Source of the DNA: Motacilla alba alba
Lineage: Eukaryota > Chordata > Aves > Passeriformes > Motacillidae
Reading direction: 5' to 3'
Assembly: GCF_015832195.1 (NCBI RefSeq)
Contig: NC_052046.1
Span: forward strand, 35,058,911 to 35,122,910
DNA length: 64,000 nt
Shown here: positions 12,523-24,675 of the stretch, in pieces
How positions within the stretch are numbered: the stretch's first letter is position 1
Layout of the letters: every line of letters begins with the position of its first letter
Program-made: the position numbers and the translations under genes
The notes under the pieces: generated by a model
The model's database searches: none
Seen by the model: the letters and a program-made list of their open reading frames with translations, nothing else
What the model was told of the DNA's origin: nothing

Positions 12523-14608
12523 AGTCTGGGCTTATCAAGGTTAATTAGGAGAATAACCTTCAGGTAGGACCTCCTTGGAGGCAATGGGTGCATTGTTCAT
12601 CCTGTATCTGAAAGCAGACTGGGAGGCACCTTCATAGCCAGCTGCGATGGATAGGAAAAGCTGTCTTTGGCATGTTGGAAGCCTTGAGCACTGGAGACCC
12701 ATAGTAACCTCAGTGGCAGAGTGGGGATAGGTGTTGTCTGCCCCTTGGGGGACTCGTCACCATAACTCCCATCTTGATGGTTCCCCTGTCATGTCATGAG
12801 GTGGCAGTATTTAGTTTCCACTCTCTGGCTCTAGATACAAGTGACATCAAATTATCTTTTCTCAGATTATTTTGCCTTGCAGCAGACACCTCCACAGCAT
12901 GGTTATGAACAGTTCATTTTGTGTACTGCAAATGTGATCCTTAGCACTTGTACCTAAGCTGTCTGATCTGTGAGGCCGCCTCAAAGTGAGAGATGGGGAC
13001 CACAGGATGAGCTTATTTGACTTCATTGCATTAGTATTTGTCACTGCAGCTATATGTATGATCTGAGATGTGCCAGGAGAGGTTTGACCCGTAATCTGGG
13101 GTCACTCATAGACTTACTCATTGGTCTCTTTAGTCTTTCCAAGGATATCCATTCTTTAGTCTTTCCAAGGTTATCCATTATTCAATAGGGTCTGGACTAG
13201 GAGAATGCAGGCCCAGGGTCTGTAAGCCAGGGGAGCTCCCATTTGCACTGGATGTGGACTTTGCATGACAGAAGGCTCTTGACAGCCTTTGAGGGTTCAA
13301 AATATGAAAAATATTTAAGACGTTTAAGATTGAATCTGCTTAACAACTGGAATGGCGGAATGTGGACTTGAAACACAATTATCCAAAATCCAAAATTGCC
13401 TGTAATCAGGTGTCAATAGTAAGCGTACAGTTGAGTTTTATTCATTGAAAGCAAACGAAAATGTGCTGACCTCAGTGAATTCAATCATAATGGAATAACT
13501 GTGGTTTGACTTTACTCTGAGAAAAATAAATGTAAAGTGTTAGGTAAATAGCTTTCAACAGAAAAAGACAACACAAACTTTCTTGCACAAGACCATGGTG
13601 ATAAACTTCACTGGGAATCTCAGAGACATTTCTTGGCTAAGACTGAAATAAATGCATCAGGTATATGCAGATGATCTGTGGAACACCTCAAAAAGCATGA
13701 AGTTTGCATTCTTTTACATTAAGGCAGAGAAGAAGTCTGATTTCTGTATAGTCTGATTTCTATATATGCCTTGCTACAGATGAAGTAGAAACTAGATCAG
13801 ATCAAAGCTTTTGGGCTTTCTAAAAGAAGCAGGAAAGTGAGATAACTACCGTAGAGGTGATCTTTAAGCCTTTCAATTTAGGAAAAGGTATTATGGTGGA
13901 AATAGTTCTTTATGACTTTTAGGAAGGTCCCACCCTGTCCTGCTGCTCCTAGGAGCACATTTCCTTTGGAATCACAGCCTTATTGCAGGTACTTCAGACT
14001 GTCTAACATATTGATGAGCTAGCTAAGCATGAATGCTTTTTTCTTTTTCAGCTGATGCTCAACAGTTAGGTTTTAAATTATGCCCCATTTAGATAGAAAA
14101 AGAAGTGATCAAATTAAAGAAATAGTTTTAAATCAGGCTTTGAATGTTGACACTTTACAAGCAGAGAACAATCACTTTGTGGAGACATTTTCACATTTCA
14201 GCACCATTTCACTAATCCATAAGACAGCATATAGCAAATTGTGTAGTCTTCAGTCAGAAAATCAGTGTTTCACTGTCATTCACAAGCTTCTGAAACTTTT
14301 GTTTGTTCTGAGGTGTTGCTACAGTCATGGCTCATTGAAAAAACATATATAAGGAATGTATAAGGCAAGAGTAATAGTGAAATTTGTAGATTTTTTTTTA
14401 TTTATTACTGAAAATAGTTTTATAAAAAAACACAATACTGGCTGTGTATTACAGTAGGTGTTAGAAGCCATTTTCTTTCATTTATCCTTTCACCAATAGC
14501 AATTTCCTAAGAGGGCGTCCTAAATGAACAAGAACAAGAAGAGAAAAAAGAAGATATATGGTGTAGGTAAGACAGATAGGTGGGAGAGAACTAACATAGG
14601 CACAAAAT
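12523..14608. other. Unique DNA, GC-richer in the first 750 bp
   Basis: No gene was recognised. From about 12540 to 13290 the sequence is visibly richer in G and C than the surrounding DNA but has no CR1 or LTR motif I can name. A 26-bp tandem duplication lies at 13127-13178. The remainder is AT-rich and featureless. The 90-codon frame at 14080-14352 shows no motif and is probably random. Confidence 0.5.
13127..13178. repeat. Tandem duplication, 26-bp unit
   Basis: Two adjacent copies of a 26-bp unit beginning TCTTTAGTCTTTCCAAGG (13127-13152 and 13153-13178) differ at one base (GATATCC against GTTATCC). This is a simple recent local duplication. Confidence 0.93.
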
Positions 14609-14822
14609 AGCTTAGAATTTTTAGGGTTGGGGGGAACCTAAAAGTTCTATTTCCCACCCTCATACCATGGCAGGGATACCTTCCACTGAATCGGGTTACT
14701 CAGAGCCCCATCCAGCCTGGCCTTGGACATTTCCAGGAATGGAGCATCGACAGCTTCTCTAGGCAACCTCTGCCAGGCCCTGATCAACCTCACAGTTAAG
14801 AATTTCTTCCTAGTATCTTCAT
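14609..14822 (-). mobile_element. CR1 LINE 3' fragment, decayed, antisense
   Basis: Read on the plus strand, the stretch starts with a degenerate tail (TTAGAATTTTTAGGGTTGG). It continues with CCATCCAGCCTGGCCTTGG and AGCTTCTCTAGGCAACCTCTG and ends near AAGAATTTCTTCCTAGTATC. These are the complements of the CR1 3' UTR and the last ORF2 block (NLPREA region). The octamer tail is eroded, so this is an old copy. Confidence 0.88.
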
Positions 14823-17800
14823 TCCAGACTGATTACATACATTTTTATTGCCCATTGGAATACTCTTAATGTAGCTATACATTCTAGACTAAAAGCGTTT
14901 TAATAAACAATGCTTCTAGTATAATTGAGTTTAAATAAAGCACTGTCTTCTTAGTAGATTAAAAAAATTTTTTCTAGACCTCAGCCTATTTTGCTGTTCT
15001 GACTAGCATGTCATTGACAGACACAATGATTTTAATATTTGCAAGTAGATATCAACCTTTTATCTCAGTCAGTCTAAGTGTAGGAAAATATATTGCTTGC
15101 CCAGCAGCCTAAAGGAGTTTTTCTTTAACTATAAAACAATATAGAAATACAAATTCTGTCTTTATGCATTTATGTGGTATTTATTTTGTAAAAAAGGTAA
15201 AAAATTAAAAATAGCATCTGCCTTTAGAAATGTATTAATAATAAAAGCCTAGAGCTGTAGTCCTGGATCTGGGTAAAATAAGACACAGGATAATTTGGTT
15301 TCCTTTGTCCTGTGGGATTTATAATTTTTTGTTTCTGTTTAGAAAAACTTTAAAACAGCAATGAAGTCCTTACCTGAAAGGGAACGTCTGAAATAATATA
15401 CAAATAAAATTACAAAATAATTCTTCCTGTGATCTTGTCAAAAGAATTGAAATAGCTAATGAGTGAAAGAAAGGGTCAGAATATGACAAATTTCTCAAAA
15501 GACTGAACATAATTTTTCTCCAGACTGGCTGATGTTGGTAAAATATTATATCATTCCAGACAAGTCCATCACAGCATTAGTCATGGATTCAATAAATCCA
15601 TTTTTACACAATTTTCTAGACAATTTAGTGGTGTCAAATGATGAAAAATTTAACCTTCATAGATTTTTTTGAGTTCTTTCCCAAACACAAAGCTATAGTG
15701 TCAAAAGTTTCCTGACTTAGTTAAGTTTTAGAGTAAGCTGTCTTATGGGATAGTACATGGTTGAAGTGTTTTCAAACATTTTGCAATGAGCTATACAGTT
15801 TTCCCCCTTAGTTAGTTTTGGTACAAAAACTTGCTATTCTCTAACCTCAGCCAATGCTCTCTACATAACTAAACTCCAGGAAACAGCACCACTGAAAAAA
15901 GCTTATGAGACACAACCTTAATATTTCTCTGCTTTAATGATTGTTTTTTTTTTCACTGACATAAATTCTTGCAGTGTTATGTTTCTTGTAAACAAGAATT
16001 AGGAGGAAAAGAATATGTATTTTCTGACATGTGATTTTCAGGGAGGGTGTCTTTTGTGCCTTCTCCCTGCTAAATAAGTTATTTTATTGGCTGTATGCAA
16101 GTGTAAAGAAAAAGTAAGTGAGAAAGGGGAGAGGATCATAGGCTTTATTACACAGAGATTGAGTTAATAAAAACATCTGAATCGTGACGTGCTCAAGTAT
16201 TTAATTTCATTTAACATCAACCATACATCCATTGTTGTATCTTCCCAAACTGAATACATCCAAATCATGAACAGAGAATTCTACAGTCACATTGGATAAT
16301 GTGGGCTTGTTTATAATAGTGTTCACATTAAATCTACCACATAGTGGACTTCTAAAAATAAGGCTTGAGCCTCCTATTAAATAAAGGCATGAGCATTTGC
16401 TTTGAATTTGTCCTCCTATACATTTAACACCTTCATTTAGACTATTTTATAACCTTTGATTTTTTAATCTTGTTGCTGAACTGTAGCCAAACACTTAAGA
16501 TGCCCAGAAAAAAATTAACTGTTAAGCCTGTGGCAGGAAAGAAACAAATCCTTGTTAAGTTCTTCACTCAGTTTATGGGACTCCAGGACCAAAAATCTTT
16601 TCTATCTACAGTGTCAGCTGCAGAATGAAGTTGATCGAAACTGACCACAACTACAAAATCATTTCCATTGATTTGCTCCCAATGAATCACAGCCAAAACA
16701 AAATGGTTTTCCTAACATTGCTGACCTATATTCCTCTGAAACAGAAGAAAATCATGTGCCTTTCCCACTGATGTAAAGTTCTGGTTGGTATTTTGTGGCT
16801 TTGACAATAGAAAAATCAATAAAGAAATCCAGAATGTCCATATTCTTTCATGATCTGAAAAATAAGGTCAATAGAAGGTGGAAACAAAAAAAGTGACTAC
16901 TATATCATTCTTGTGCACATCCCCTTTTGATACTAAAACTTTTAACTTGTTCTCAACTTGACATCATACTTTCTACTATGAAATAGAGTGTCTGGGAAGA
17001 GTTATTGAGTGATAGGTGTACCTGCTACAGCAATGTTAAAGAAAGGTTTTACTGCAGAGGTCCTGCTCAGAAGGATGGTCTGACTGGCTGCTGTGACTCC
17101 ACAGGGTTTCTTGATGAGTGGTGAGATTCATAGCTGGGAACTAACAACCCAGCTTTTTCCTTCTTTGTATTTCACAACCAAGTTAAGTTTTAAGCCTAAA
17201 GATTTTTAAAGCAGTCTTAGAGCTTCCATATAGTTTGAGGGATTTGGAAGGACTCCTCCCCCTCAACACACACTCATACAAATACCCCATATTAGATTAT
17301 TTATAAAAATTGTAAACATGTGTTTTGGGGACCCTTCAGCTGACGCTAGAATTTTACTGCCTGTTGTCACCCTCCAGCAGCTAAAGAATGGCAAATCTGC
17401 TGTGTCATTGTTTGATGCTCTTAAGAGCAGTATCTTATTTCCTAAAGTGATGAAGTTTCTCCATCTTTGCCAGCAATATCTTTTCCTGTCTCCAGAAGCT
17501 AGAACCTGTTGCCTGTTTTTTTTATGCTGTATTTCTTTCTTGCTCCAGTAACACACTGCCTCAATCAGCTTCTTCCCTGAAAAAACAGAGATGTTTGCAG
17601 ATGCCAAGGCACTGTAGGAACTGTCATTGGAAGAAGAGTATGTTAGCTGGATGAAATGCTACAAGCTCCACCACTGTTCTGCAGTAAATTCCCTATGAAG
17701 CTGGTGAATCTGATCTCCATTACACAAACAATGATCACTGGAAGAAGAACTTACTTCCAAGTTTTCATTCCTAACCTCCTCCACACTCACCCCCACAGTG

Positions 17801-20800
17801 TGCAAAGTCACTGTATGTTTAATTTGAGCAATAGTTTCAAGAAATAGAAAAATTCCAGACCAGCTTTGAATAATTTTTGATTTTTGACCATAGATATTTA
17901 ATAGATGAAAATTTATGGGTTCATTTTTAAAAAAACAAATAGTGGCAGATGGCAGGAAGATAAGGACACTTATTGCTAAGCATCAAACATTTACTGTTTA
18001 AATGTAAAAACACTCACTTTGGGTAAGATAGTAGTGCTCTGTACTGTCATTCTGTGAGTGCTATTTGTTGTAAAAATAAGTAGCAAATACAGACTTGAAA
18101 TCTTAAACCACACGTAGTAATGCTTTTATTAGTTCACCATGCATGAGTCATTACCCAGAGCTGTCAATATAAATTCTTAGGAGTCTTAATACTAGTGTCT
18201 CTCTGGTTTTGCTTCAAGTGCTCTATTGAAATTACCTGTGTCCTGATTAGGAAAACTCTACCTGATCAAAATAAACACATTCTTGACTACCTCAGCTCAG
18301 TTTTGCTGCCCAGTTTTACTGGCATTTCAGTATGCCAGTAATCTGTTTTCTTGTCTGCTTAATCTCTTCATCCTTCAATACATTTTCAGCCACAGATTTA
18401 GACTTCTAGTCTATTATTACTGAGAGACATTTATTCAACTATTTCCAAATGCATTAAATTTTCTGAAAAAGATGGTATAAATATTCTTTTCTATAATGAA
18501 ATGTGAAGGAAGGAAACAGATTTAATTATCCAAAATAAATTGCTGGCTCAGACTTCCACTGTCTCATAGAAATTCAGAGGAAAGTCTTTAATTAAAGCTA
18601 CGATATATTCTGTCTTATTTTTTCTATGTCTCCTTGTTGATTTGCTTGACAGATTTCTTTCTTTTTCTGCATACCTATCAGGAGAAAAAAAAAGATTTTT
18701 TTAAATGTAAGCAAATCTGATTTTGAATGGTTTGTGGCAAAATTATTGAATGTTTTCCCATTGTCTGTTTTGAATTTTATCAGGTCTAGAAGACCTCATG
18801 TTTTGGATTGATATTTTCTGGTCAGGTCTCCGCTACAAGTTGGCTACCTGAGGAGAAATTTGACATGAGAGAATGGCAATCAAAATAGACCCTTCAGAGA
18901 GGGGAATTTGGAAATGTTAAAACCTAGTACTTGAATCTTCCTGTGCTGGACACTGGAGCTTTCTGTTTGGAAAGGATTTGGTCTTGTATACAAAATATAT
19001 ATTTTTTTACTCCTAAATTTTCCCAGTTTTTAGTTCCTTGGGAAAAAAAAAAGGTATTGTTAGCAGAAACACAGTAGAGACCTTTAGTGATTTTTTGTGT
19101 GTAATATTCTAGAAATTTCCTCTGTCTTGGGCATGCTCCAAGCAATACAGTGATCAGAGTTTACTTTGCAGTTCCAAGTATGAGCTGTTCTACTCTTTGC
19201 TGCTGAAGTGGCATCTTGAATGCAATACGCATTTCAAGAACAAGTGGGTCAGCCTGCATCTACAGGAGGACAGCAAAACCAAGGAAGCTGAAAAATTTCA
19301 GCTTGTCTAAGTTAGAATGGGAAAGCACTCTATTAGGATAGGACAAAACAGCCTTAAAATTAGTAGGCTGAGGTTAGGTATTGGATACATCTTAGAAACA
19401 GCATAGTGAAGCAATGGAATCTACCACTTAGGAAAGTTATAGAATCTATACTGCTAAATTTTTTTCCAGAATAGCACAGAAGGTAGGGTTTACTGCATGC
19501 TTGTTCCTGTCTTGAAGCAGATAGTGGATTTAAATGTCCTCTCCAGGCCTACATTTGTTTAAACATGAATGCAATCATAAACATTCAAAGCAAGACGTGC
19601 AATATGAAGTTTTCCGCTTTTCACTCTGCACTTGATAAAGGTGGTACAAACACCAGACAAACTCTACAATGTTTATGAACTGAGGCTTGTTGTAATTGTG
19701 AGTGTAAATGTAATTTATAAATTGCATAAAGTAATATCTCTGAATAATTTCTTCAAAGCAGCCGGGGTAAACCAAGACATTACACCACAACAGCAGTCTC
19801 TTTCCAGGGACAGAAGAACAGTAGTGGTCATGATGCAGAGCAGCATTAGAACAGTAGAAGGTGGTTTCTTAACAGGGTAATTGCATAAGCAGCTGAAGAG
19901 CTGCACATGCAATGTGTTTTGCAATGTTGAAACTTAAGCTGCTTTCTCCCTCTTTCATTACCAGTTCAGACATCAGCAGTACTTTAATTTAAAGCCTCTT
20001 TCACCAAATGGCCACCAAGCTCCATATTAATGCACCACTTAAGTCAAGATGGTGTGCTATTAAGGAGATACTTTTAATATTTGCATGCACAGTTGTCTGG
20101 ATAATAGTGACCAGACCAAGTTAATGACACTGAAAGAAATATGAGACAAGGCAACAGGAGCTTTAGTTCATGGGGTACTGTTTAAACTTAATTTCTGTTG
20201 TAAACTTTGTTAAAGAATGCTGCAAAGAGACTAGAAAGATCCTCATCATCTGCATCAGAATTTACTTACTCTTAGTGTAAACTGGCTGTTCAAGCAATAG
20301 TTCAAATTTTGTTGCAAAATTGATTCATATCTATACATGGCATCCCTAGAGTTTGCATCACCTGACAGAGTGCTGACACTGCAATGCAGTTCTTCGTGGC
20401 AAACCATCTAATTCCATCTAAGGAAATGGTCAGGAATTACAATATCATGTCTGTGCTTTCAATTTAGGGTCATGTTAAGAACTCATGTTATTACTGAAGT
20501 TAATAACAAATATGTGTGTTGTCATCCCATAAGCATTGGTGGCTGATTATTTTAATTATTTGTATTAGTTAGGAAGTGAATAATTTTGTATCTAAAATAT
20601 TTCTTTGTGTCCTGTTTTCCACACATGCAGTGCAACAGCAGCTTTTTTTTTTAAATAGCAGTTTCTGGTAGGCAGTAATCAGTAATAAGCTCTTACTGCT
20701 ATTACAGTCCAATTTTTCTCCTCAGTATTCCCTATAATTTTGACTCAATCATAAGAAATTACAGGGGAAAGAAAAACTAAAAAATCTTCTAAAATAATTT

Positions 20801-22865
20801 AAAAAATCACAAAACTGAAAAGAGCATCCACATCAAAACAAAATGGGATGCAGGGAAACAGGAGCAATTGTAAGTATTTCTGTCTGCTTCCCCCAGTTTG
20901 CAACATGTTCCAATTAATGAAATATTCAAAGAACTGTTTATGAGATTGGGAAAGGAACTCCAAAATGGCAGATCTCAGTGAGATAGCATTCCTTAGACAT
21001 AAACAGGTGCTGGTTTTATAAATGTGTTAGCAAACAGAACTTATTCTGGGCATGAAAAATCCATGATTAATGGTCTCAAGAATCCCCTACTTGGCCAGTA
21101 CACCATTTAGAAAAGGCAATTGCAAAAGAAGAAGACAGCAGGACTAAACAAGTCAATAGTGTTTAAGCCATATCTCTTTTTCTCACAAATGAGCAGAAAC
21201 TGTTCAAGAAAACAGTGTTAATTTTGGTGTGGATTGAATTTCTGCCATCACACATTTCTGTATGTGCTTTGCAAACACAAAAATGCAAGGAAAACTTTTA
21301 TCTTTCAAATAAAGAAAAAAGGATTTGAGTTTCCAGTGTCCTGCAATTCTGTCTAGTCAGTATGACTTTGAAACCATCCAGCATATTTCCTTATCAGGCT
21401 GAGGGGTTTGGAGACAGACACTAAATACCATCTTAATCCAAATAAAAAGAAATTAGCACTTAGGTGTAATGATCAAGTGAAAAAGGAGAAGACCTCTTGG
21501 CTGTAAGAGGTACAGATTATTTTAAGTATCTTCTGATTTTGATTGGTGTCCACTGTAGAGGAAAGGCTAGAAGGCAGGCTACATGTCTGTGGAGTAATAA
21601 ATAGCAGACTTTAATTACACCACAGATATGTAGTGGTGTCCAGAAGGGGAAGTGGTCAAAAAAATAACTAGAAGTCAGAAGATTATGAACTAGTCTTCTC
21701 TCACTGACATTATGAATGTTTTTAAGTGCCTGATGATTATTTACATAGAAGCCTCAGCTTTTTCTCCTATTTCATCACAGAATCTACGTACAGATGTGCC
21801 AGAAACATATTTTTCAGCCCTTATCAAAGAGACTTACAAGACACATAAGGTAAAATTGGTGGTGGGAATTGAATTTATGGCCTGTAACTGGAGATTCTCA
21901 AAACAAAAATGAGCCTTGCTACTTCTTTTTATTTTAGTGTGAAGTGCAAGGTCTGAATATTAACCCAGAAGTACTACTGTAATTTCACTAAACTGTTGTA
22001 TCTGGAATTATCCTGTAAGAATGATTTTGTCTGTCCTTCCTCAGATTAACACCTTGACTCCTTCTGCCGTACTTTTACCCAACTGAAACAATCTGCTATC
22101 TGCTGGAAAACCAAAATGATAGGAGAACTTCACTCTCAGGTAAAATTTTTGGAGTGGAAGATTGGATGATTAAAAACCCTGGCTGACATGAAGAGGTCAA
22201 GCATGCTGTCCTGGGCTTGCATCATTTGCAAGGCCATTGGCAGAATATGCCAACGTTTTTCTAAACCAAGTAGTGAAACAGTTAAGACAGCAGGCCATGG
22301 TACAACAGTATTCTCTGTTAAAATTAAACATATTATCTGAGACATATTGATACAGTGTTGAAACATTTTCATATTTACAATAACATCTACAAGGAGGCTA
22401 GATGTTAAAATGACTATGAAAGAGGAATAAAAGTGGCTTTAATGCATTTAGACATTTCTAAGTTGGCAGAAGCCTTTAGCAGGTATTCCCCAAAATCTTG
22501 AATTGAGTACATTTGACAAGAGCTCTTCAATTTCCATTGTCAGGAATTGCCTGCACACACATTTTTAAGAAAATATCTTCCCCAGTATTGTTCACAGCAC
22601 ATACTGTCACAAGGATTTTTTTATTGGCAGAAACGATCAGAATATTTCAATTCAATTTTTTTTTTGGCTCTGAATAATAATGCACTCATTTTCTTTTTCA
22701 AAATCACATGCTTTATCAAAATTTTATTTCAGCTTTCTGAAGATCATCCTTAGAGTAACAGTCTTGAGAACTTGCTTTTCCATTTTCAAATGTATTGTGA
22801 AAGAACTGTTCTTTAAAAGAAACCTTTGAAGGATCTACATAAACACTGTTGAAAAACTGCTTCAC

Positions 22866-22880
22866 AAAAAAAAAAAAAAA
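22866..22880. repeat. Poly(A) tract
   Basis: Fifteen uninterrupted A residues, followed by a short A/G stretch. No retrocopy is visible upstream. Confidence 0.85.
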
Positions 22881-23086
22881 GAAAGAGATTTTGATTGAAA
22901 ATTTCAAATTAGAATAATTTTTCTCTTGGAATATCAATATGCCTTGCACAGAATAAAGAAAATAAATATAAAAGAACATAGAACATTAATTTGCATGTAG
23001 GGGCAGAATCTTGTGGCATAATCTTGCAAAGCACCCTTAAATAATTGTTTTAAGTTTTTAAGTTGAAACATGTTTTAAAGTGTGTT

Positions 23087-23100
23087 AAAAAAAAAAAAAA
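23087..23100. repeat. Poly(A) tract
   Basis: Fourteen uninterrupted A residues in A-rich sequence. No retrocopy is recognised beside it. Confidence 0.85.
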
Positions 23101-24600
23101 GTAACAAAACAAAACCAAAGTACCAGACATATCTGCACTAAAACAAAACTCTAAGCCCTGGCTCTTTTAAAATGACATAGAAGACCTCTTTGGAGGCAAT
23201 GCAACACTAACTGGCCATCTAGATGTTCCAAACTGATTAAGAGCTCTCTTAGCCCTGACAGACGTTTATTGATATTTGAGGACTCTCTCTCAGTGAAAAA
23301 GCATCCTCTGTGTCCTCCCTGCTTTCTACGGCTTGTCAATCTCAGGTGAAGATGAACATGTTAATTGACTGCCTTGTTAATTTATTAATGAGTAATGACA
23401 GAAAGAGTAGTGCTGAATGCTTATAAAATTCATCTTTCACTGAAGAACTAGCTGCATTTTAAAACTTTTAACTACCTTTCATTACTAATTTAATCATCAT
23501 TGTACATTATACTTAAAGATCAACAACACCCAGCAAACGGCTGCTTTATTATGGAGGTGAATGTATTGAAGAGGAAAGAATTACATGTACCAGACAACAG
23601 TTGGGGCTCTCATCTGTATTGTGTTACAAGGAGAGGTGAAACTGCATTAGCATTTGAAAGTAGGATGCAGAATAATTATATTCAATTAACTAAGGACTCC
23701 TTGGGCAGCAGCCCAACTGAGAACTACACATGACAAGGCCAGGCAGTAAGAGAAAGAAGCAAACTGGTTTGAATTCTGTACTCCCCAAGTGCTAATAAAT
23801 ATGCTGTTAAATATGCAGTTACTGGGAATGAATAGCTAGTTTAATACCGGTAGAAGTGGCATTGTGTACGGCTTTGCAACAGTTGTGAGAGCCCCACTGC
23901 AGCTCGCATGTGGTATTTGGCTTCCTCTGTGAGAACATGGGCATGCTAAATACCTGTTTCCATACTTCACAGTCTACCTTACTCTGAAAGGAAAGAAGTT
24001 TGCGTTTGTTAGTAGGTATTCCTGTTTCTATTAGACTACAGTAGCAGCAACAAAACTTCTTTCCATTGATCTTATTTCACTACTAGCAGGACAGTCATTT
24101 CTTGAGGATTTTGCTGGCTAGGTAATGAAGCAAATGGTGCCTGTCTCTGAGTTGGGAAGTAAACACACATGATAGAGAGAGTGGACACGCAGAAGCTAAG
24201 TGGCTGCTTTCAAGGCCCTGCTAGCAAATGCACCATCAAAACAGAGTTAGTAGTTCAGAATTCCTTTCTAACCTCTCCACCCAAGAAAAGCAGAGTTTTT
24301 CCCGAGGTGCCACGACTTTCATTGGAGCACATGTGGACACAGGCTTACTTCAGCAGAAAACCCTACCTGGGAATTTCTGTGAGAGAAGTCTGTGGTTACA
24401 GCCAGTCAAACAGCATTTGGGAGCATGCAACTTCTGTAGGATTACATCCTCTAGACATGATTTCTTCACTGAAAATACTAGCATGCCTTGAAATTATTTG
24501 ATTCCATGAGAATTAACAACAACTGGTGTTACAAAGACACATTTTCATGAAAGGTTTTTGGATGGTCTAATTTATCTCCTTCTATATCCATTCTTTTTCA

Positions 24601-24675
24601 TCTTCACAGAACCACAGATTATTCTGAGTTGGAAAGAATGTGCAAGGATCAAGTTTCAACTCTTAAGTGAACTTG
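24601..24675 (-). mobile_element. Short antisense CR1 3'-tail remnant
   Basis: The plus strand reads TTCACAGAACCACAGATTAT, then GAGTTGGAAAGAATGTGC and AGGATCAAGTTTCAACTC. This parallels the complement of a CR1 end: tail, then GTTGGAAGGGACCT and the AGATCA...AGTCCAACC block. Only about 75 bp survive with several mismatches, so subfamily and exact limits are uncertain. Confidence 0.7.

Larger units (their letters stand above)
14823..24600. other. Long unique AT-rich stretch
   Basis: Nearly 10 kb with no recognisable gene, RNA gene or transposon. Short A/T homopolymers are the main simple repeats, for example at 22866-22880 and 23087-23100. Frames of up to about 115 codons occur (17263-17607 minus) but lack family motifs, and competing frames overlap them on the other strand. 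Confidence 0.55.

Noticed and set aside
17263..17607. 114-codon minus-strand frame considered as a gene fragment
   Set aside because: No recognisable motif, competing frames on the opposite strand, and no splice or poly(A) context that would favour it.
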